A stretch of 64,000 nucleotides of DNA from Streptomyces sp. MA5143a (GCF_900290235.1 NZ_OLMK01000038.1:1-64000); one strand, 5' to 3'; positions 9,269 through 18,350 are shown, numbered from the stretch's first letter. A program made the numbers and translations. Notes: generated from the sequence alone by a model not told the origin.

Positions 9269-10129
9269 TCATCGCGGGGTGCGGGGTGTGCCGGGTCGCC
9301 CGCGCGGTTCACCGCGCCCCTCGCCGGGGCGGGGCGCGCGCCGGCCTTCGATCGCCCAGGCCCGGGCGGTGAGGGCGATCGAGCCGTCCGGCCGTGTGGG
9401 CACCGTCCCGCCGAGTTCGTCGCGCAGGCGGTCACGGGCGGGCGGCGCCAGGGCCGTGACGTAGCCGGGGGCGGGGCCCTGCCCGGCCAGGAACGGTTGC
9501 CAGAAGTCGGCGACGTCGGCGAAGACCGTGGGCACCTCGATCGGGGTGACCGCCACGTCGGTCAGCCCCGCCTCCGTCCACAGCGCGCGCAGCGGGTCCG
9601 GGCGGCAGACGGGGAAGCGGTGGGCCTCGTCCAGCGGGGCGGCCGACGGGTCCAGCGCGACCACGGCGTCCCAGAACCGCCGCAGGAACTCCATGCCCTC
9701 CGCGTAGTCCCACACGTACGCCGCGACCAGGCCGCCCGGCCGCACCAGCCGGGCCCACGCGGCCACCGCCGCGCCCGGCGCGGGGAGGAAGTTGAGCGTC
9801 AGCCCGCTGACCACCGCGTCGAACACCCCGTCGCGCACCGGCGGCGCCATCGCGTCGGCCACCACGAAGTGCGCGGGCGCGGGCGCGGCGGCACGGGCGG
9901 AGGCCACGAACCCGGCGGACCGGTCCAGCCCCACCACGGCGCGCGGACGGCAGCGGGCCGCCACCGTCGCGGTCAGCGCGCCGGTGCCGCATCCCACGTC
10001 CAGCCACCGCGCACCGTCCGGGAGGCCGAGCCACGCCGTGAACCGCTCCGCGACCGGACGGCTCCACCGGCCCATGTACCGCTCGTAGGCGTCACCGGCC
10101 GCCCACACGTCGCCACGCCTGTCGTCCAT
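9269..10129 (-). CDS. class I SAM-dependent methyltransferase
   Basis: 286 residues. Motif I is WLDVGCGTGALTATV (about residues 38-52), followed by VVGLDRS (motif II region), FVVADAMAPPV, DAVVSGLTLNFLP and LVRPGGLVAAYVWDY, a complete UbiE/Methyltransf_11-type fold. The substrate is unknown. The last 25 or so residues (GRRAPRPGEGRGEPRGRPGTPRTPR) are low complexity and are encoded by a degenerate copy of the dispersed intergenic repeat, so the original stop was probably replaced by read-through into the repeat. The ATG at 10129 has only a weak G-rich ribosome site. Confidence 0.88.
   Translation of the reverse strand: MDDRRGDVWAAGDAYERYMGRWSRPVAERFTAWLGLPDGARWLDVGCGTGALTATVAARCRPRAVVGLDRSAGFVASARAAAPAPAHFVVADAMAPPVRDGVFDAVVSGLTLNFLPAPGAAVAAWARLVRPGGLVAAYVWDYAEGMEFLRRFWDAVVALDPSAAPLDEAHRFPVCRPDPLRALWTEAGLTDVAVTPIEVPTVFADVADFWQPFLAGQGPAPGYVTALAPPARDRLRDELGGTVPTRPDGSIALTARAWAIEGRRAPRPGEGRGEPRGRPGTPRTPR
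9301..9320 (+). repeat. dispersed repeat, degenerate copy
   Basis: CGCGCGGTTCACCGCGCCCC matches the core of the other copies at 18 of 20 positions. It falls inside the 3' end of the methyltransferase reading frame. Confidence 0.6.
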
Positions 10130-10210
10130 GCCCCCACCATGGCCCCGCCGGGCCGGAGCGGAACGGGGACACGCGGGCGTCCGGCGCCCTTCAGCAGGCG
10201 GTGGGGCCGT

Positions 10211-11512
10211 TCACCAGCGCGGCACCGACGGGGTGCTCCACGCCGGGTCCGCCACCCGCATCGCCGCCTCGTCGTCCCGGTCGTGGAGGGAGCCGTCGTC
10301 GGCCAGCCACCGCTCGTGGAGGAGGGCCAGCCGGGCGCGGTCCAGCTGGAGGCCCAGGCCCGGCGCGTCGGACACGCGTACGGCCCCGTTCTCGAAGGTG
10401 AGGCGCTCGGTGAGGACGTCCTCGGACTGCCAGGGGTAGTGGGAGTCGCAGGCGTGGTGGAGGTTCGGCACCGTGGACGCCACGTGGGTCATCGCGGCGA
10501 GGCTGATGCCGAGGTGGGTGTTGGAGTGCATGGAGACGCCGACGCCGAAGGTACGGCAGATCGCGGCCAGCTCACGGGTGTTGCGCAGGCCGCCCCAGTA
10601 GTGGTGGTCCGACAGGACGACCTGGACGGCGTCCTTCGTGAACGCCTCCTTGATCTCGGCGAAGGTCGTCACGCACATGTTGGTGGCGAGCGGCACCGGC
10701 GTGCGCGCCGCGACCTCGGCCATGGCGGGCGTGCCCAGCGCCGGGTCCTCCAGGTATTCGAGGACGTCGGCCAGGGCGTCCGCGACCCGCACGGAGGTCT
10801 CCACGGACCAGGCCCCGTTGGGGTCGAGCCGCAGCGGACGGCCGGGGAACGCCTCCGCGAGGGCGCGGACCGCGGCGATCTCCTCGTCCGGCGGGAAGAC
10901 GCCGCCCTTGAGCTTGAAGGACGTGAAGCCGTAGCGCTCGGTGAACCTCCGGGCCTGCTCCACCACCCCGGCCGGGTCGAGGGCCGCGCCCCAGTCGTCC
11001 TTCTCGCAGGTGACGCCCTCGGGATGGTCGGCCCACTTGTAGAACAGGTACGCGCTGTACTCCACCGTGTCCCGCACCTTGCCGCCGAGCAGCGCGTGCA
11101 CCGGCAGGCCCAGCGCCTTGCCGAGGGCGTCCAGGCAGGCCACCTCGAACGCGGAGACGACCGAGAGCCGCAGCTTGTCGGCGGTCTGCACCCCGCGCAG
11201 GCCACCCACGTCCACCTGGCCGGAGGTCCGCGACGCGTCGACCGCGACCTCGTCGGCGACGGCGAACAGCCCGTTCAGGTCGTCGACCGAGCGGCCCACC
11301 AGCCGCGTCGCGAACGGCCGCGCCAGCTCCAGGTACTTCGTGTCGCCGTACGTCTCGCCGACCCCCGTGGTCCCGTCGGCGGTCACGACCTCCACGATCA
11401 GCCGGGGCGTGTACGGCTGGTGCACGCCCTGTGTGTTCAGCAACGGCGGATCGGCGACCAGGATCGGGGTCAGCCGGACCTCGGCGACGGTCAGATCACG
11501 GGCGGCGGTCAC
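10211..11512 (-). CDS. gudD: glucarate dehydratase family enzyme
   Basis: 433 residues of the enolase superfamily, mandelate racemase branch. The N-terminus (LTPILVADPPLLNTQGVHQPY) is typical of glucarate dehydratase. Active-site landmarks are FKLKGG (KxK base), LDPNGAWS (metal Asp), EDP, NMCVT, SDHHYWGG and HSNTHLGIS (general-base His). It dehydrates D-glucarate to 5-dehydro-4-deoxyglucarate, the substrate of the adjacent kdgD product. The GTG start at 11512 overlaps the kdgD stop (GTGA), so the pair is translationally coupled. Galactarate or idarate activity cannot be excluded from sequence alone. Confidence 0.9.
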   Translation of the reverse strand: MTAARDLTVAEVRLTPILVADPPLLNTQGVHQPYTPRLIVEVVTADGTTGVGETYGDTKYLELARPFATRLVGRSVDDLNGLFAVADEVAVDASRTSGQVDVGGLRGVQTADKLRLSVVSAFEVACLDALGKALGLPVHALLGGKVRDTVEYSAYLFYKWADHPEGVTCEKDDWGAALDPAGVVEQARRFTERYGFTSFKLKGGVFPPDEEIAAVRALAEAFPGRPLRLDPNGAWSVETSVRVADALADVLEYLEDPALGTPAMAEVAARTPVPLATNMCVTTFAEIKEAFTKDAVQVVLSDHHYWGGLRNTRELAAICRTFGVGVSMHSNTHLGISLAAMTHVASTVPNLHHACDSHYPWQSEDVLTERLTFENGAVRVSDAPGLGLQLDRARLALLHERWLADDGSLHDRDDEAAMRVADPAWSTPSVPRW

Positions 11513-12537
11513 AGGGCGGCTCCTACGGTGGGGGCGGCGGGCGCGGTGCCGCCGGACACCGCGCCGGAGGGGGCGGCGGGTGCCGTGGCGGCGAGGTCCG
11601 CGGCGAGGGCGAGACCGGTGTCCAGCAGTCGTTCCAGGTCGGCGAGGTCGGCGGCCGAGGGGTCGGTCAGCGGGGCGCGGACCGGGCCGACGGGACGGCC
11701 GCGCAGCCGGGCGGCCGCCTTCACCAGCGACACCGCGTACCCGGGCCGCCGGTCCCGCAGCTCGACGAGGGGGACGTAGAACGCACGCAGCAGCCTCTCC
11801 ACCGCCGGGTCGTCACCGCGCCGCAACGCGCCGAAGAAGGCCCCGGCGATCTCGGGTGCGAAGGCGTGGACGGCGGACGAGTACGCCGGGACACCCACCG
11901 TGGCGTACGCGCGGGCCTGGACCTCGGCGGTCGCGGCGCCGTTGAAGAAGAGGAAGCCCTCGGGGGCGGCGAGGGTGAGGCGCTGGAGCCGGTCGAGGTC
12001 GCTGTGCCCGTCCTTCAGGCCGACGACGTTCGGGACGCGGGCGATCCGGCGGAGCGAGTCGGCGGTGAAGGAGACCTGGTCGCGCTGGTAGACGATGAGC
12101 GGCAGCCGGGTCCGCGCGGCGATCTCCTCCACCTGTGCGACCAGCCCGTCCTGCGGGGCGGCCACCAGATAGTGCGGCAGGACCAGCAGCGCGTCGGCGC
12201 CGGCCTCCTCGGCGATCCGCGCGAACCGCGCGGCCTGCGCCCACCCGTAGCCGATCCCGGCGACCACCGGCACCCGCCCGGCCGTCACCTCCACGGCGGC
12301 GGTCACCACCTGCCGGTACTCGTCCTCGTCCAGGGAGAAGAACTCGCCCGTGCCGCAGGCGGGGAAGACCGCGCCGGGGCCGGTGGCGACCTGCCCGTCG
12401 AGGTACGCGGTGAAGCCGTCGAGGTCGAGGGAGCCGTCGGCGCGGAAGCTGGTGAGCGGGAACGACAGGACGCCGTCCGCCATGCCGTCGCGCAGCCGCC
12501 GGACCGTGGCCGCGGGGAGGTCCGAGTCGAGGCCCAC
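11509..12537 (-). CDS. kdgD: 5-dehydro-4-deoxyglucarate dehydratase
   Basis: 342 residues, DapA/NAL superfamily, KDGDH branch: LSFPLTSFRADGSLD, FPACGTGEFFSLDEDEY, VVAGIGYGWAQAARFA and the Schiff-base lysine in NVVGLKDGHSDLDR. It converts 5-dehydro-4-deoxy-D-glucarate to 2-oxoglutarate semialdehyde with loss of water and CO2. The C-terminus carries a nonconserved Ala/Pro-rich tail (ATAPAAPSGAVSGGTAPAAP). The start is GTG 12537 with AGGGAG 11 nt upstream. It is the first gene of the kdgD-gudD operon and is divergent from an IclR regulator. The semialdehyde dehydrogenase that would complete the pathway is not in this window. Confidence 0.92.
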   Translation of the reverse strand: MGLDSDLPAATVRRLRDGMADGVLSFPLTSFRADGSLDLDGFTAYLDGQVATGPGAVFPACGTGEFFSLDEDEYRQVVTAAVEVTAGRVPVVAGIGYGWAQAARFARIAEEAGADALLVLPHYLVAAPQDGLVAQVEEIAARTRLPLIVYQRDQVSFTADSLRRIARVPNVVGLKDGHSDLDRLQRLTLAAPEGFLFFNGAATAEVQARAYATVGVPAYSSAVHAFAPEIAGAFFGALRRGDDPAVERLLRAFYVPLVELRDRRPGYAVSLVKAAARLRGRPVGPVRAPLTDPSAADLADLERLLDTGLALAADLAATAPAAPSGAVSGGTAPAAPTVGAAL

Positions 12538-12564
12538 CTGAACGTCATCTCCCTATGTAGACGT

Positions 12565-12586
12565 CCTCCATGTATGAGGATGGAGG
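12565..12586. promoter_or_regulatory. candidate IclR operator between kdgD and the regulator
   Basis: CCTCCAT (12565-12571) and ATGGAGG (12580-12586) form a perfect 7-bp dyad with an 8-nt spacer in the AT-richest stretch of the divergent intergenic region. IclR proteins bind such dyads, often next to their own gene. Confidence 0.55.
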
Positions 12587-12643
12587 TTAGATATATGAAT
12601 GACCGGCGTCAATGGGCAGGAACGGGCCGCTTACGATCGGCGT

Positions 12644-13435
12644 ATGGCGGAGACAGAGGGCGCGGGGGGCGTCCGTGAGGTGAAATCGGCCGCGCGCACC
12701 CTCGACCTGCTGGAGCTGCTGGCCGCGCGCGGCGACCGGCCGGCCCGGCTCCAGGAACTGGCGGACGAGCTCGGGGTCCCGCGCAGCTCGATGTACGCGT
12801 TGCTCCAGACGCTGATCGGCCGGGGCTGGGTCCGTACCGACACCACCGGCTCCCTGTACGGCATCGGTATCCGCGCCCTGCTCACCGGCACCGGTTACCT
12901 CGACTCCGACCCGCGCGTGCGCACCGTACGGCCGTACCTCGACGAGGCGTCCGACGCCCTCGGCGAGACCATCCACCTGGCCCGCCTCGACGGCATGGAC
13001 GTGGCCTACCTGGCCACCCGCGAGTCCCACGAGTACCTGCGCACGATCAGCCGCGTCGGCCGCCGCCTCCCCGCCCACGCCGGCGCCCTCGGCAAGGCCC
13101 TCCTCGCCGAGCGCCCCAACGAGGCGCTGCCCGAGGGCCCGTACGAGGCGCTCACCCCCCGCACCCGCACCACCCGCGCGTCCCTCGTCGCCGACCTCGC
13201 CGCCACCCGCGCCCGCGGCCACTCCGTCGACCGGGAGGAGGGCGTCCCCGGCATCGTCGGCTTCGGCTTCGCCCTGCGCTACGACACCCCGGCCCGCGAC
13301 GCCATCAGCTGCTCGGTGCCGACCACCCGCCTGACCCCGGCCCACGAGGACCGCATCGTGCGGGTGATGACGGAGACCAGAGCCAGGATCGAGGCCGCGA
13401 CCGGGGGCACGGCGGGCGCCCCGCTCTGGCGCTGA
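12644..13435 (+). CDS. IclR family regulator of glucarate catabolism
   Basis: 263 residues: an N-terminal winged helix-turn-helix (AARTLDLLELLAARGDRPARLQELADELGVPRSSMYALLQTLIGRGWV) followed by the IclR effector domain (HLARLDGMDVAYLATRES, GRRLPAHAGALGKALLA, DREEGVPGIVGFGFAL). It is divergent from kdgD-gudD and is therefore inferred to control them, probably as a repressor relieved by a pathway intermediate. ATG 12644 is preferred over the in-frame ATG 12599 because TACGAT lies exactly at the -12 to -7 position relative to it, which suggests a leaderless transcript. Confidence 0.9.
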   Translation: MAETEGAGGVREVKSAARTLDLLELLAARGDRPARLQELADELGVPRSSMYALLQTLIGRGWVRTDTTGSLYGIGIRALLTGTGYLDSDPRVRTVRPYLDEASDALGETIHLARLDGMDVAYLATRESHEYLRTISRVGRRLPAHAGALGKALLAERPNEALPEGPYEALTPRTRTTRASLVADLAATRARGHSVDREEGVPGIVGFGFALRYDTPARDAISCSVPTTRLTPAHEDRIVRVMTETRARIEAATGGTAGAPLWR

Positions 13436-13581
13436 GCCACCGAGCCCCCGGAGCTCATCCGCACCGTCGAAAACTCCTACGGTGTTGTCGGTGCCCCGGC
13501 GTACCCTTGAATCGCAAGCGCAGCCCCCGCACAGGGCCTGCGAGCCGTTACAAGGAGGACGTGCGGCCCCAGAGCCGGCCC

Positions 13582-14649
13582 ATGACTCAGACACCCACAG
13601 CTCACACCCCCGCGCAGGGCAAGGCGAGAGCGCAGTTCACCGTCCCCGCGGCGCACCCCATGGTGACCGTGCTGGGCTCCGGCGACTCCCTCCTGCGCGT
13701 GATCGAGAAGGCCTTCCCGGCGGTCGACATCCACGTCCGGGGCAATGAGATCAGCGCGGTCGGCGACGCCCCGGAAGTCGCTCTCGTCCAGCGCCTGTTC
13801 GACGAGATGATGCTGGTGCTCCGCACCGGACAGCCGATGACGGAGGACGCAGTGGAACGCTCGATCGCCATGCTGAGAGCGAGTGAGAACGGCAAGGGCG
13901 ACGGCCAGGAGACCCCGGCCGAGGTGCTCACGCAGAACATCCTGTCCTCGCGCGGCCGCACCATCCGCCCCAAGACGCTCAACCAGAAGCGGTACGTCGA
14001 CGCCATCGACAAGCACACCATCGTCTTCGGCATCGGCCCCGCCGGCACCGGCAAGACCTACCTGGCGATGGCCAAGGCCGTGCAGGCCCTTCAGTCCAAG
14101 CAGGTCAACCGCATCATCCTGACCCGCCCCGCCGTCGAGGCCGGCGAGCGGCTCGGCTTCCTGCCGGGCACCCTCTACGAGAAGATCGACCCCTATCTGC
14201 GCCCGCTGTACGACGCGCTGCACGACATGCTCGACCCCGACTCGATCCCCCGGCTCATGGCCGCCGGGACCATCGAGGTCGCGCCCCTGGCGTACATGCG
14301 CGGCCGCACGCTCAACGACGCCTTCATCATCCTCGACGAGGCCCAGAACACCTCGCCCGAGCAGATGAAGATGTTCCTCACCCGCCTCGGCTTCGACTCG
14401 AAGATCGTGATCACGGGTGACGTGACACAGGTCGACCTGCCGGACGGCACGAAGTCCGGTCTGCGCCAGGTCCAGGACATCCTGGACGGCGTCGACGACG
14501 TGCACTTCTCCCGGCTGTCGTCGCAGGATGTCGTCCGGCACAAGCTCGTCGGCCGTATCGTCGACGCGTACGAGCAGTACGACAGCCAGCACGGCACCCA
14601 GAACGGCTCCCACAAGAGCCGCGGCAGGGCCGGGCACAAGGGGAAGTAG
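13582..14649 (+). CDS. PhoH-like ATPase (PhoH/YbeZ family)
   Basis: 355 residues. An N-terminal KH-like region is followed by the PhoH NTPase core: GPAGTGKTYLAMAKAVQALQ (Walker A), RPAVEAGERLGFLPG, FIILDEAQNTSPEQMKMFLTRLG (Walker B) and ITGDVTQVDLP. YbeZ-type proteins act with YbeY in rRNA maturation and RNA quality control, and ybeY is the next gene, 14 bp away. Start choice is uncertain: AAGGAGG at 13552-13558 is too close to GTG 13561 (2 nt) and too far from ATG 13582; both are in frame and differ by seven residues. Confidence 0.93.
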   Translation: MTQTPTAHTPAQGKARAQFTVPAAHPMVTVLGSGDSLLRVIEKAFPAVDIHVRGNEISAVGDAPEVALVQRLFDEMMLVLRTGQPMTEDAVERSIAMLRASENGKGDGQETPAEVLTQNILSSRGRTIRPKTLNQKRYVDAIDKHTIVFGIGPAGTGKTYLAMAKAVQALQSKQVNRIILTRPAVEAGERLGFLPGTLYEKIDPYLRPLYDALHDMLDPDSIPRLMAAGTIEVAPLAYMRGRTLNDAFIILDEAQNTSPEQMKMFLTRLGFDSKIVITGDVTQVDLPDGTKSGLRQVQDILDGVDDVHFSRLSSQDVVRHKLVGRIVDAYEQYDSQHGTQNGSHKSRGRAGHKGK

Positions 14650-14663
14650 ACAAGCACAGCGCC

Positions 14664-15161
14664 ATGTCGATCGACGTCAACAACGAGTCCGGAACCGAGG
14701 TCGACGAGCAGGCGATCCTCGACATCGCCCGCTACGCACTCGCGCGGATGCGCATCCACCCGCTCTCCGAACTGTCGGTGATCGTGGTGGACGCCGACGC
14801 CATGGAGCAACTGCACATCCAGTGGATGGACCTGCCCGGCCCGACGGATGTCATGTCCTTCCCCATGGACGAGCTCCGTCCGCCGTCGAAGGACGACGAC
14901 GAGCCGCCGCAGGGCCTCCTCGGGGACATCGTGCTGTGCCCCGAGGTCGCCGAGAAGCAGGGCAAGGAAGCGGCCACGCAGCACTCCATGGACGAGGAGC
15001 TCCAGCTCCTGACCGTCCACGGAGTGCTGCACCTCCTCGGTTACGACCACGAGGAGCCCGACGAGAAGGCCGAGATGTTCGGTCTCCAGGCGGCCATCGT
15101 GGACGGCTGGCGCGCGGAGAAGGGCCTCACCGGCCCGTCCCCGGCCCCGACCGTGTCATGA
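14664..15161 (+). CDS. ybeY: endoribonuclease YbeY
   Basis: 165 residues with the zinc motif HGVLHLLGYDHEEP (H3 motif) near residues 115-128 and the family segment GPTDVMSFPMDE. YbeY is a single-strand-specific endoribonuclease required for 16S rRNA 3' maturation and 70S ribosome quality control. Its stop codon overlaps the start of the next gene (ATGA), and it follows the phoH-like gene closely, so phoH-ybeY-corC form one operon. Confidence 0.95.
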   Translation: MSIDVNNESGTEVDEQAILDIARYALARMRIHPLSELSVIVVDADAMEQLHIQWMDLPGPTDVMSFPMDELRPPSKDDDEPPQGLLGDIVLCPEVAEKQGKEAATQHSMDEELQLLTVHGVLHLLGYDHEEPDEKAEMFGLQAAIVDGWRAEKGLTGPSPAPTVS

Positions 15162-16465
15162 GCGCATCCCTCGTCAGCGGTGCCGTCGCCCTGGTCGTCG
15201 TCGCCTGGCTCGCCGCCTGCGCGGAGGCGGGCCTCGCGCGGGTCTCCAGCTTCCGGGCCGATGAGGCCGTGCGGTCCGGGCGGCGCGGCAGCGCCAAGCT
15301 CGCCCAGGTCACGGCCGACCCGACCCGCTATCTGAACGTCGCGCTCCTGGTGCGCGTGGCCTGCGAGATGGCCGCCGCGGCCCTCGTCACCTACGCGTGC
15401 CTGAAGGAGTTCGACGCGACCTGGGAGGCGCTGGCCGTCGCCATCGGCGTCATGGTCCTCGTCTCCTATGTCGCCGTCGGCGTCTCCCCGCGCACCATCG
15501 GCCGCCAGCACCCCCTGAACACGGCCACGGCCGCGGCGTACGTGCTGCTGCCGCTGGCCCGGATCATGGGCCCCGTCCCGGCCCTGCTGATCCTCATCGG
15601 CAACGCGCTCACCCCCGGCAAGGGCTTCCGCCGCGGCCCCTTCGCCTCCGAGGCGGAGCTGCGCGCCCTGGTCGACCTCGCCGAGCAGGAGTCGCTGATC
15701 GAGGCCGAGGAACGCCGCATGGTGCACTCGGTGTTCGAACTCGGTGACACCCTGGTCCGCGAGGTGATGGTCCCGCGCACCGACCTCGTCGTCATCGAGC
15801 GGTACAAGACGATCCGTCAGGCGCTCACCCTCGCCCTGCGGTCCGGCTTCTCCCGCATCCCCGTCACCGGGGAGAGCGAGGACGACATCGTCGGCGTGGT
15901 CTACCTCAAGGACATGGCCCGCAGGACGCACATCAACCGCGACGCCGAGAACGAACTGGTCTCCACCGCCATGCGTCCGGCGGTCTTCGTCCCCGACACC
16001 AAGAACGCCGGCGACCTGCTCCGCGAGATGCAGCAGGAGCGCAACCACGTCGCCGTCGTCATCGACGAGTACGGCGGCACCGCCGGCATCGTCACCATCG
16101 AGGACATCCTGGAGGAGATCGTCGGCGAGATCACCGACGAGTACGACCGGGAACTGCCCCCGGTGGAGGAGCTCGGCGACGACCGCCACCGGGTCACCGC
16201 CCGCCTCGACATCACCGACCTCGGCGAGCTGTACGGCCTCGACGCCTACGACGACGAGGACGTGGAGACCGTCGGCGGTCTCCTCGCCAAGGCGCTGGGC
16301 CGGGTGCCCATCGCCGGTGCCTCCTCGGTCGTGGAACTGCCCGACGGGCGGGAACTGCGGCTCACCGCGGAGGCCGCGGCCGGCCGCCGGAACAAGATCG
16401 TCACGGTGCTGGTGGAGCCGATCGGCCCGGCCGAGCCCGCGGAAGAGGGGGCCAGGACGGAATGA
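15158..16465 (+). CDS. CNNM/CorC family membrane protein with CBS domains
   Basis: 435 residues. About four N-terminal hydrophobic segments (from ASLVSGAVALVVVAWLAA) form the DUF21/CNNM transmembrane domain. Then come two CBS motifs (MVPRTDLVVIERYKTIRQAL..., FVPDTKNAGDLLREMQQERNHVAVVIDEYGGTAGIVTIEDILEEIVGEI) and a C-terminal CorC_HlyC domain (DDRHRVTARLDITDLGELYG...VGGLLAKALGRVP). Family members are linked to magnesium or cobalt efflux; older annotations say hemolysin. The ATG at 15158 overlaps the ybeY stop, and its own stop overlaps the following yjbR-like start. Confidence 0.93.
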   Translation: MSASLVSGAVALVVVAWLAACAEAGLARVSSFRADEAVRSGRRGSAKLAQVTADPTRYLNVALLVRVACEMAAAALVTYACLKEFDATWEALAVAIGVMVLVSYVAVGVSPRTIGRQHPLNTATAAAYVLLPLARIMGPVPALLILIGNALTPGKGFRRGPFASEAELRALVDLAEQESLIEAEERRMVHSVFELGDTLVREVMVPRTDLVVIERYKTIRQALTLALRSGFSRIPVTGESEDDIVGVVYLKDMARRTHINRDAENELVSTAMRPAVFVPDTKNAGDLLREMQQERNHVAVVIDEYGGTAGIVTIEDILEEIVGEITDEYDRELPPVEELGDDRHRVTARLDITDLGELYGLDAYDDEDVETVGGLLAKALGRVPIAGASSVVELPDGRELRLTAEAAAGRRNKIVTVLVEPIGPAEPAEEGARTE

Positions 16466-16821
16466 CCCCCGACGAACTGCGCGCCTTCTGCCTGTCCTTC
16501 GACGAGGCCGTGGAGGACTTCCCGTTCCGCCCGGAGATCTCCGTCTTCAAGGTCCTCGGCAAGATGTTCGCGCTGAGCTGGACGGAGCAGCGGCCCCTGA
16601 AGGTCAACCTCAAGTGCGACCCCGAGGACGCGGTCCGGCTGCGCGGTGAACACCCCGGCCTGATCGCCCCCGGCTACCACATGAACAAGCGCCACTGGAA
16701 CACGGTGACGGTCGACGGCGACCTCCCGGACGCCGTTGTCCGGGAGCTCATCGAGGACTCGTACGACCTGGTCGTGGCCGGGCTACCGCGAGCCGAGCGG
16801 TTGCGCCTCGACCGTCCCTGA
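16462..16821 (+). CDS. MmcQ/YjbR family DNA-binding-fold protein
   Basis: 119 residues of the MmcQ/YjbR family: CLSFDEAVEDFPF at the start, KMFALSWTEQRPLKVNLKCDPEDAVRLRGEHPGLIAPGYHMNKRHWNTV in the middle (the GYHMNKxHWxTV signature) and ELIEDSYDLVVAGLP at the end. The fold resembles a winged DNA-binding module, but a cellular role has not been established for most members. Its start overlaps the corC-like stop by 4 bp, and its 3' end overlaps the convergent MFS gene by 39 bp. Confidence 0.9.
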   Translation: MTPDELRAFCLSFDEAVEDFPFRPEISVFKVLGKMFALSWTEQRPLKVNLKCDPEDAVRLRGEHPGLIAPGYHMNKRHWNTVTVDGDLPDAVVRELIEDSYDLVVAGLPRAERLRLDRP

Positions 16822-18225
16822 CGCGCCGCGCCGCGCGCGCAGGCCCACCGCGACCAGGACCGCCGCCGCCAGGAGGATCGCCGTGTCCAGGGCGATGACC
16901 AGGTGGACCCCGGCGAGCAGATCGCCCGAGGTGGTGGCGAGGACGCCGAGGAGCGGGATGCCGACGGTGATGCCGACCTGCTGGGTGGAGGTGACCAGGC
17001 CGGTGGCGAGGCCCTGTTCGTGGTCGGGGACACCGGAGGTCACGGTCAGGCCGTAGGAGATGATCGCGCCCAGGTGGCACATGCTCGCCAGGGACACCGC
17101 GGTCACCGCGAGCCACACCGACCAGCCGGCCTCGCCGATCCCCAGCAGGGCGGCGGTCAGCAGGCCCTGGCCGGCCAGGGAGACGACCAGGGTGCGGCGG
17201 GCGCCGAAGCGGCCGATGACCCGGGGGGCGTACGTGCCGGCCACCGCCGACAGCACCCCCTGGGTGCCGAAGACCAGGCCCGTCTCGAACGCCGACAGCC
17301 CAAGGGTCTCCTGGAGGTAGAGCGTCAGCACGAAGACCACCGTCGACATCATCGAGAAGGTGACGAGACCGCCCAGGTTGCCCCACGCCACCGTCCGGCG
17401 CCGCAGCATCGGCAGGGACACCAGCGGCTCCTCCGCACGGGACTCGACGCGGACGAAGGCCACCAGCAGGGCGAGCCCCACGACGAGCGTGCCGATCACG
17501 TCGGTACCGCCGAAGCCGCGCTCCGCCGCCGTGGACAGGGCGTAGATGACGGCCAGCAGACCACCGGTGACCGTGATCGCGCCGGGCACGTCCAGCCGCG
17601 GGCGCTCCGGGGTGCGGGACTCGGGCAGCAGACCGGGGGCCAGCGGCAGCACCAGCAGCGCGAAGACGGCGAGCAGACCCATCGTGGAGCGCCAGCCGAG
17701 CGCGTCGGTCATCACTCCGCCGGCCACCATCCCGAAGGTGAAGCCGAGCGACAGCACGGTGCCCGAGACTCCAAGGGCACGGTCACGGGCCGGCCCCTCC
17801 GGGAACGTGGTCGTCAGCAGTGACATGCCGGTCGGCACGATCGCCGCCGCGCCGAGGCCCTGGAGCGCGCGGCCCGCCAGGAACGACGCCGGGTCCCAGG
17901 CGAACGTGGCCAGCACCGAGGCCGCGCCGAACAGGGCCAGCCCGGCGAGGAACAGCCGGCGGCGGCCGTACAGGTCGCCGACCCGGCCGAAGAGGAGCAG
18001 GAAACCGCCGGAGGGAAGCGCGAACGCCGTCACCGCCCACTGGAGCGCCGACGGGCTCATGCCGAGGTCGGGGCCGAGGAGGGGCAGTGCCACGTTCAGG
18101 ACGGAGAAGTCGAGCGCGACCATGAACTGGGCGGCGCACAGGACGAACAGGACGAGACGGTCGCGTGGGGACAGGGAGGTGCCTCCGCCGGGGGCGGTGG
18201 TCGGGGACGTGGTGTCGATTGCCAT
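16783..18225 (-). CDS. MFS drug:proton antiporter (DHA2-like, 14 TM)
   Basis: 480 residues with about fourteen hydrophobic helices. The DHA2 signatures are visible: MVALDFSVLNVALPLLGPDLGMS in helix 1, LQWAVTAFALPSGGFLLLFGRVGDLYGRRRLF (motif A) and RALQGLGAAAIVPTGMSLL (motif B region). It probably exports drugs or other amphiphiles. It is divergent from an XRE-type regulator 125 bp away, a common regulator/exporter arrangement in Streptomyces. The 3' end overlaps the convergent yjbR-like gene. Confidence 0.9.
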   Translation of the reverse strand: MAIDTTSPTTAPGGGTSLSPRDRLVLFVLCAAQFMVALDFSVLNVALPLLGPDLGMSPSALQWAVTAFALPSGGFLLLFGRVGDLYGRRRLFLAGLALFGAASVLATFAWDPASFLAGRALQGLGAAAIVPTGMSLLTTTFPEGPARDRALGVSGTVLSLGFTFGMVAGGVMTDALGWRSTMGLLAVFALLVLPLAPGLLPESRTPERPRLDVPGAITVTGGLLAVIYALSTAAERGFGGTDVIGTLVVGLALLVAFVRVESRAEEPLVSLPMLRRRTVAWGNLGGLVTFSMMSTVVFVLTLYLQETLGLSAFETGLVFGTQGVLSAVAGTYAPRVIGRFGARRTLVVSLAGQGLLTAALLGIGEAGWSVWLAVTAVSLASMCHLGAIISYGLTVTSGVPDHEQGLATGLVTSTQQVGITVGIPLLGVLATTSGDLLAGVHLVIALDTAILLAAAVLVAVGLRARRGASGTVEAQPLGSR

Positions 18226-18276
18226 GGGAAGACAGTGCGGCGGCCGGAATAGCCGTGGGGAGCGGGCAGTTGTCCT

Positions 18277-18294
18277 GGTGGTGGCACCACCACC
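18277..18294. promoter_or_regulatory. candidate operator between MFS exporter and XRE regulator
   Basis: GGTGGTGG-CA-CCACCACC is a perfect 8-bp dyad with a 2-nt centre, located between the two divergent start codons. Suited to a dimeric helix-turn-helix regulator such as the adjacent one. Confidence 0.55.
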
Positions 18295-18350
18295 CGCCGG
18301 TCGCCGGCCGGGTGGGTGCCGGCAGGCCGTCGAACCGGGGAGTAGGACAC

